A stretch of DNA of 19,474 nt, taken from JTS-RE9 sp964649195 (lineage in GTDB: Bacteria; Planctomycetota; Phycisphaerae; Phycisphaerales; Phycisphaeraceae). Under the pieces are notes generated by a model. That model was given only the letters and a program-made list of their open reading frames with translations. It was not told the DNA's origin and did not search any database. Made by a program: the position numbers and the translations under genes. Where the stretch lies: positions 1-19,474 of the forward strand of contig CAZYPK010000097.1 in NCBI GenBank assembly GCA_964649195.1, given 5' to 3'. Below are positions 19,167 through 19,474 of this stretch, in pieces (position 1 is the first letter of the stretch; each line of letters opens with the position of its first letter).

Positions 19167-19474
19167 GATGCATCCAACCTTTCGTGTAATCCCCTCGGAA
19201 CGGTCCGAGCAGGGTTGAAGACGGCCCGGCACGACCTTCGTGCCGGGCATGTGCAAAACAGGCTACGGCAACGGCGGGCTTATGACAAATGATCCGTAAA
19301 ATCGCTCAGGGCAAAAGCATATGTCGGGAGAGCGGAAGCCTCCCGCCGGGAGGGTGAGGCTCCGGCTGGGAGGGCGAGGCTCCGGGAGGGCGAGGCTCCC
19401 GCCGAGCCGTTCGTTTGCAAAGCCCGTCCGCGGGCTGAAGCAAACGAAAATCGCGCGGCCGGGGATCATGCCTG
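19167..19474. other. Intergenic region rich in hairpins and a GC-rich repeat
   Basis: No gene is supported here. Hairpins: CTCGGA/TCCGAG (19194-19209) and a perfect 11-bp stem GCCCGGCACGA-CCT-TCGTGCCGGGC (19224-19248). Three units of GGGAGGGYGAGGCTCC lie at 19348-19363, 19368-19383 and 19384-19399. A two-stage hairpin TCGTTTGC/GCAAACGA with inner AGCCCG/CGGGCT spans 19411-19447. The frame that is open on the minus strand (19263-19469) consists of these repeats and is rejected. Confidence 0.75.
19348..19399. repeat. GGGAGGGYGAGGCTCC tandem repeat x3
   Basis: Three copies of a 16-bp GC-rich unit, with a 4-bp GGCT spacer after the first. A partial inverted copy (GGAAGCCTCCCGCC) precedes it at about 19334-19347. 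From memory, similar units are scattered through planctomycete genomes. Confidence 0.8.

Noticed and set aside
19263..19469. Minus-strand 68-codon open frame
   Set aside because: It consists of the GC-rich repeats and hairpins and has no ribosome-binding site.

Overview
The window is bacterial and most likely from a planctomycete, probably of the Phycisphaerae. I infer this from the compact spc/alpha ribosomal operon without rpmD (L30), adk or rpsD, the short 89-residue S14, the alanine-rich tails on S5 and L17, and the many dispersed hairpins beginning (T/G)AGCCG. This placement is inference from general family knowledge; no marker phylogeny was run.

Bases 91-12701 (+) hold one uninterrupted chromosomal operon of 20 genes: rplP, rpmC, rpsQ, rplN, rplX, rplE, rpsN, rpsH, rplF, rplR, rpsE, rplO, secY, map, infA, rpmJ, rpsM, rpsK, rpoA, rplQ. 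It makes ribosomal proteins, the SecY channel, methionine aminopeptidase, IF1 and the RNA polymerase alpha subunit, and ends at a clear intrinsic terminator (12727-12758). From 12993 to 15461 (+) follow anmK and murQ, two consecutive steps of peptidoglycan recycling. From 15810 to 19166 four genes lie on the minus strand: a SixA-type histidine phosphatase, a class I glutamine amidotransferase, xylose isomerase and a small lipoprotein with its own terminator.

The remarkable part lies between the genes. In 14 of the 19 gaps of the ribosomal operon, and again around murQ, the spacer is filled with short tandem repeats whose unit is almost always 7 bp. The unit sequence differs from gap to gap (AACTCGG, AGCTGAT, GATTTCG, AGGCCCT, AGAGGTC, CAAAATG). 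In at least nine of these gaps a left array is matched by a complementary right array, so the spacer can fold into a hairpin. The elements start within a few bases of the upstream stop codon and end just before the next Shine-Dalgarno sequence. The largest is a palindrome of about 290 nt between the convergent genes murQ and sixA. Two elements share a 29-nt unique core, which suggests copying of a defined element. A second hairpin family, (T/G)AGC followed by a short hairpin with covarying arms, occurs five times. I regard this heptamer-palindrome system, embedded in the most conserved operon of the cell, as the main discovery candidate.
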